Both the position numbers and the translations under genes were made by a program. A stretch of DNA of 7,404 bases from Pseudomonadota bacterium (GTDB lineage Bacteria; Pseudomonadota; Gammaproteobacteria; Pseudomonadales; UBA5518). Below are positions 7,393-7,404 of the stretch, in pieces. Numbering within the stretch: the first letter of the stretch is position 1; each line of letters begins with the position of its first letter. The stretch lies in NCBI GenBank assembly GCA_022705125.1, contig JAKJFB010000136.1, forward strand, positions 1-7,404, given 5' to 3'. The notes below the pieces were generated by a model. The model saw only the letters and a list, made by a program, of their open reading frames with translations. It made no database searches and was not told where the DNA came from.

Positions 7393-7404
7393 ATGCCCCC
7401 TCTG
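7393..7404 (+). CDS. fdsA: Start of the next gene, probably formate dehydrogenase alpha subunit (partial)
   Basis: Only four codons (Met-Pro-Pro-Leu) lie in the window, so nothing in the protein itself identifies it. The call rests on gene order: in fds operons the molybdopterin- and Fe-S-containing catalytic subunit that oxidises formate follows fdsG and fdsB directly. The spacer is 13 bases and has a purine-rich ribosome site. Another gene is possible. Confidence 0.5.

Overview
The window is GC-rich, densely coding DNA. All genes lie on the + strand, and Shine-Dalgarno sites precede almost every start. The gene types (CoA-thioester chemistry of the MFE-2/MaoC kind and a soluble NAD-dependent formate dehydrogenase) suggest a Gram-negative bacterium, most likely a proteobacterium. 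No rRNA or tRNA gene is present to place it more closely, and the GC estimate is by eye.

Region 1 (about 1-5066) is a set of five genes for acyl-CoA metabolism: the 3' part of an AMP-forming acyl-CoA synthetase (entering from the left edge, and broken), a 379-residue double hot-dog MaoC-type dehydratase, a class III (CaiB/BaiF) CoA transferase, an MFE-2-type short-chain dehydrogenase, and a small MaoC-type hydratase. Spacers are 18, 75, 71 and 24 bases, consistent with one operon. Together the set could activate a carboxylic acid to its CoA ester (ligase or CoA transferase), hydrate an enoyl-CoA (the two MaoC-type proteins) and oxidise the 3-hydroxyacyl-CoA (SDR). That is a beta-oxidation-like path for an unidentified acid, perhaps branched, cyclic or steroid-derived. 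No thiolase or acyl-CoA dehydrogenase lies in the window.

Region 2 (5067-5338) is a 272-base spacer with no convincing gene. It separates the two functional blocks and probably holds the control region of the next operon. Short CTGCC/GGCAG inverted elements are visible, but no clear promoter.

Region 3 (5339-7404) is the start of an fds-type operon: fdsG (gamma, 2Fe-2S), fdsB (beta, FMN/NAD/4Fe-4S diaphorase) and the first four codons of what is probably fdsA (the molybdenum catalytic subunit), with spacers of 1 and 13 bases. It encodes a cytosolic enzyme that oxidises formate to CO2 and reduces NAD+.

The most notable points are: an acyl-CoA synthetase with a frame change plus a missing segment (deletion or assembly fault); a 13-bp-stem hairpin between the double hot-dog and CoA transferase genes; three enzymes that depart from textbook motifs (D-to-N in the small MaoC protein, split catalytic motifs in the double hot-dog protein, loss of the NAD-selecting Asp in the SDR); and the pairing of the acyl-CoA set with formate dehydrogenase. 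I see no clear evidence of a wholly new system. There is no CRISPR array, insertion sequence, phage gene or RNA gene.
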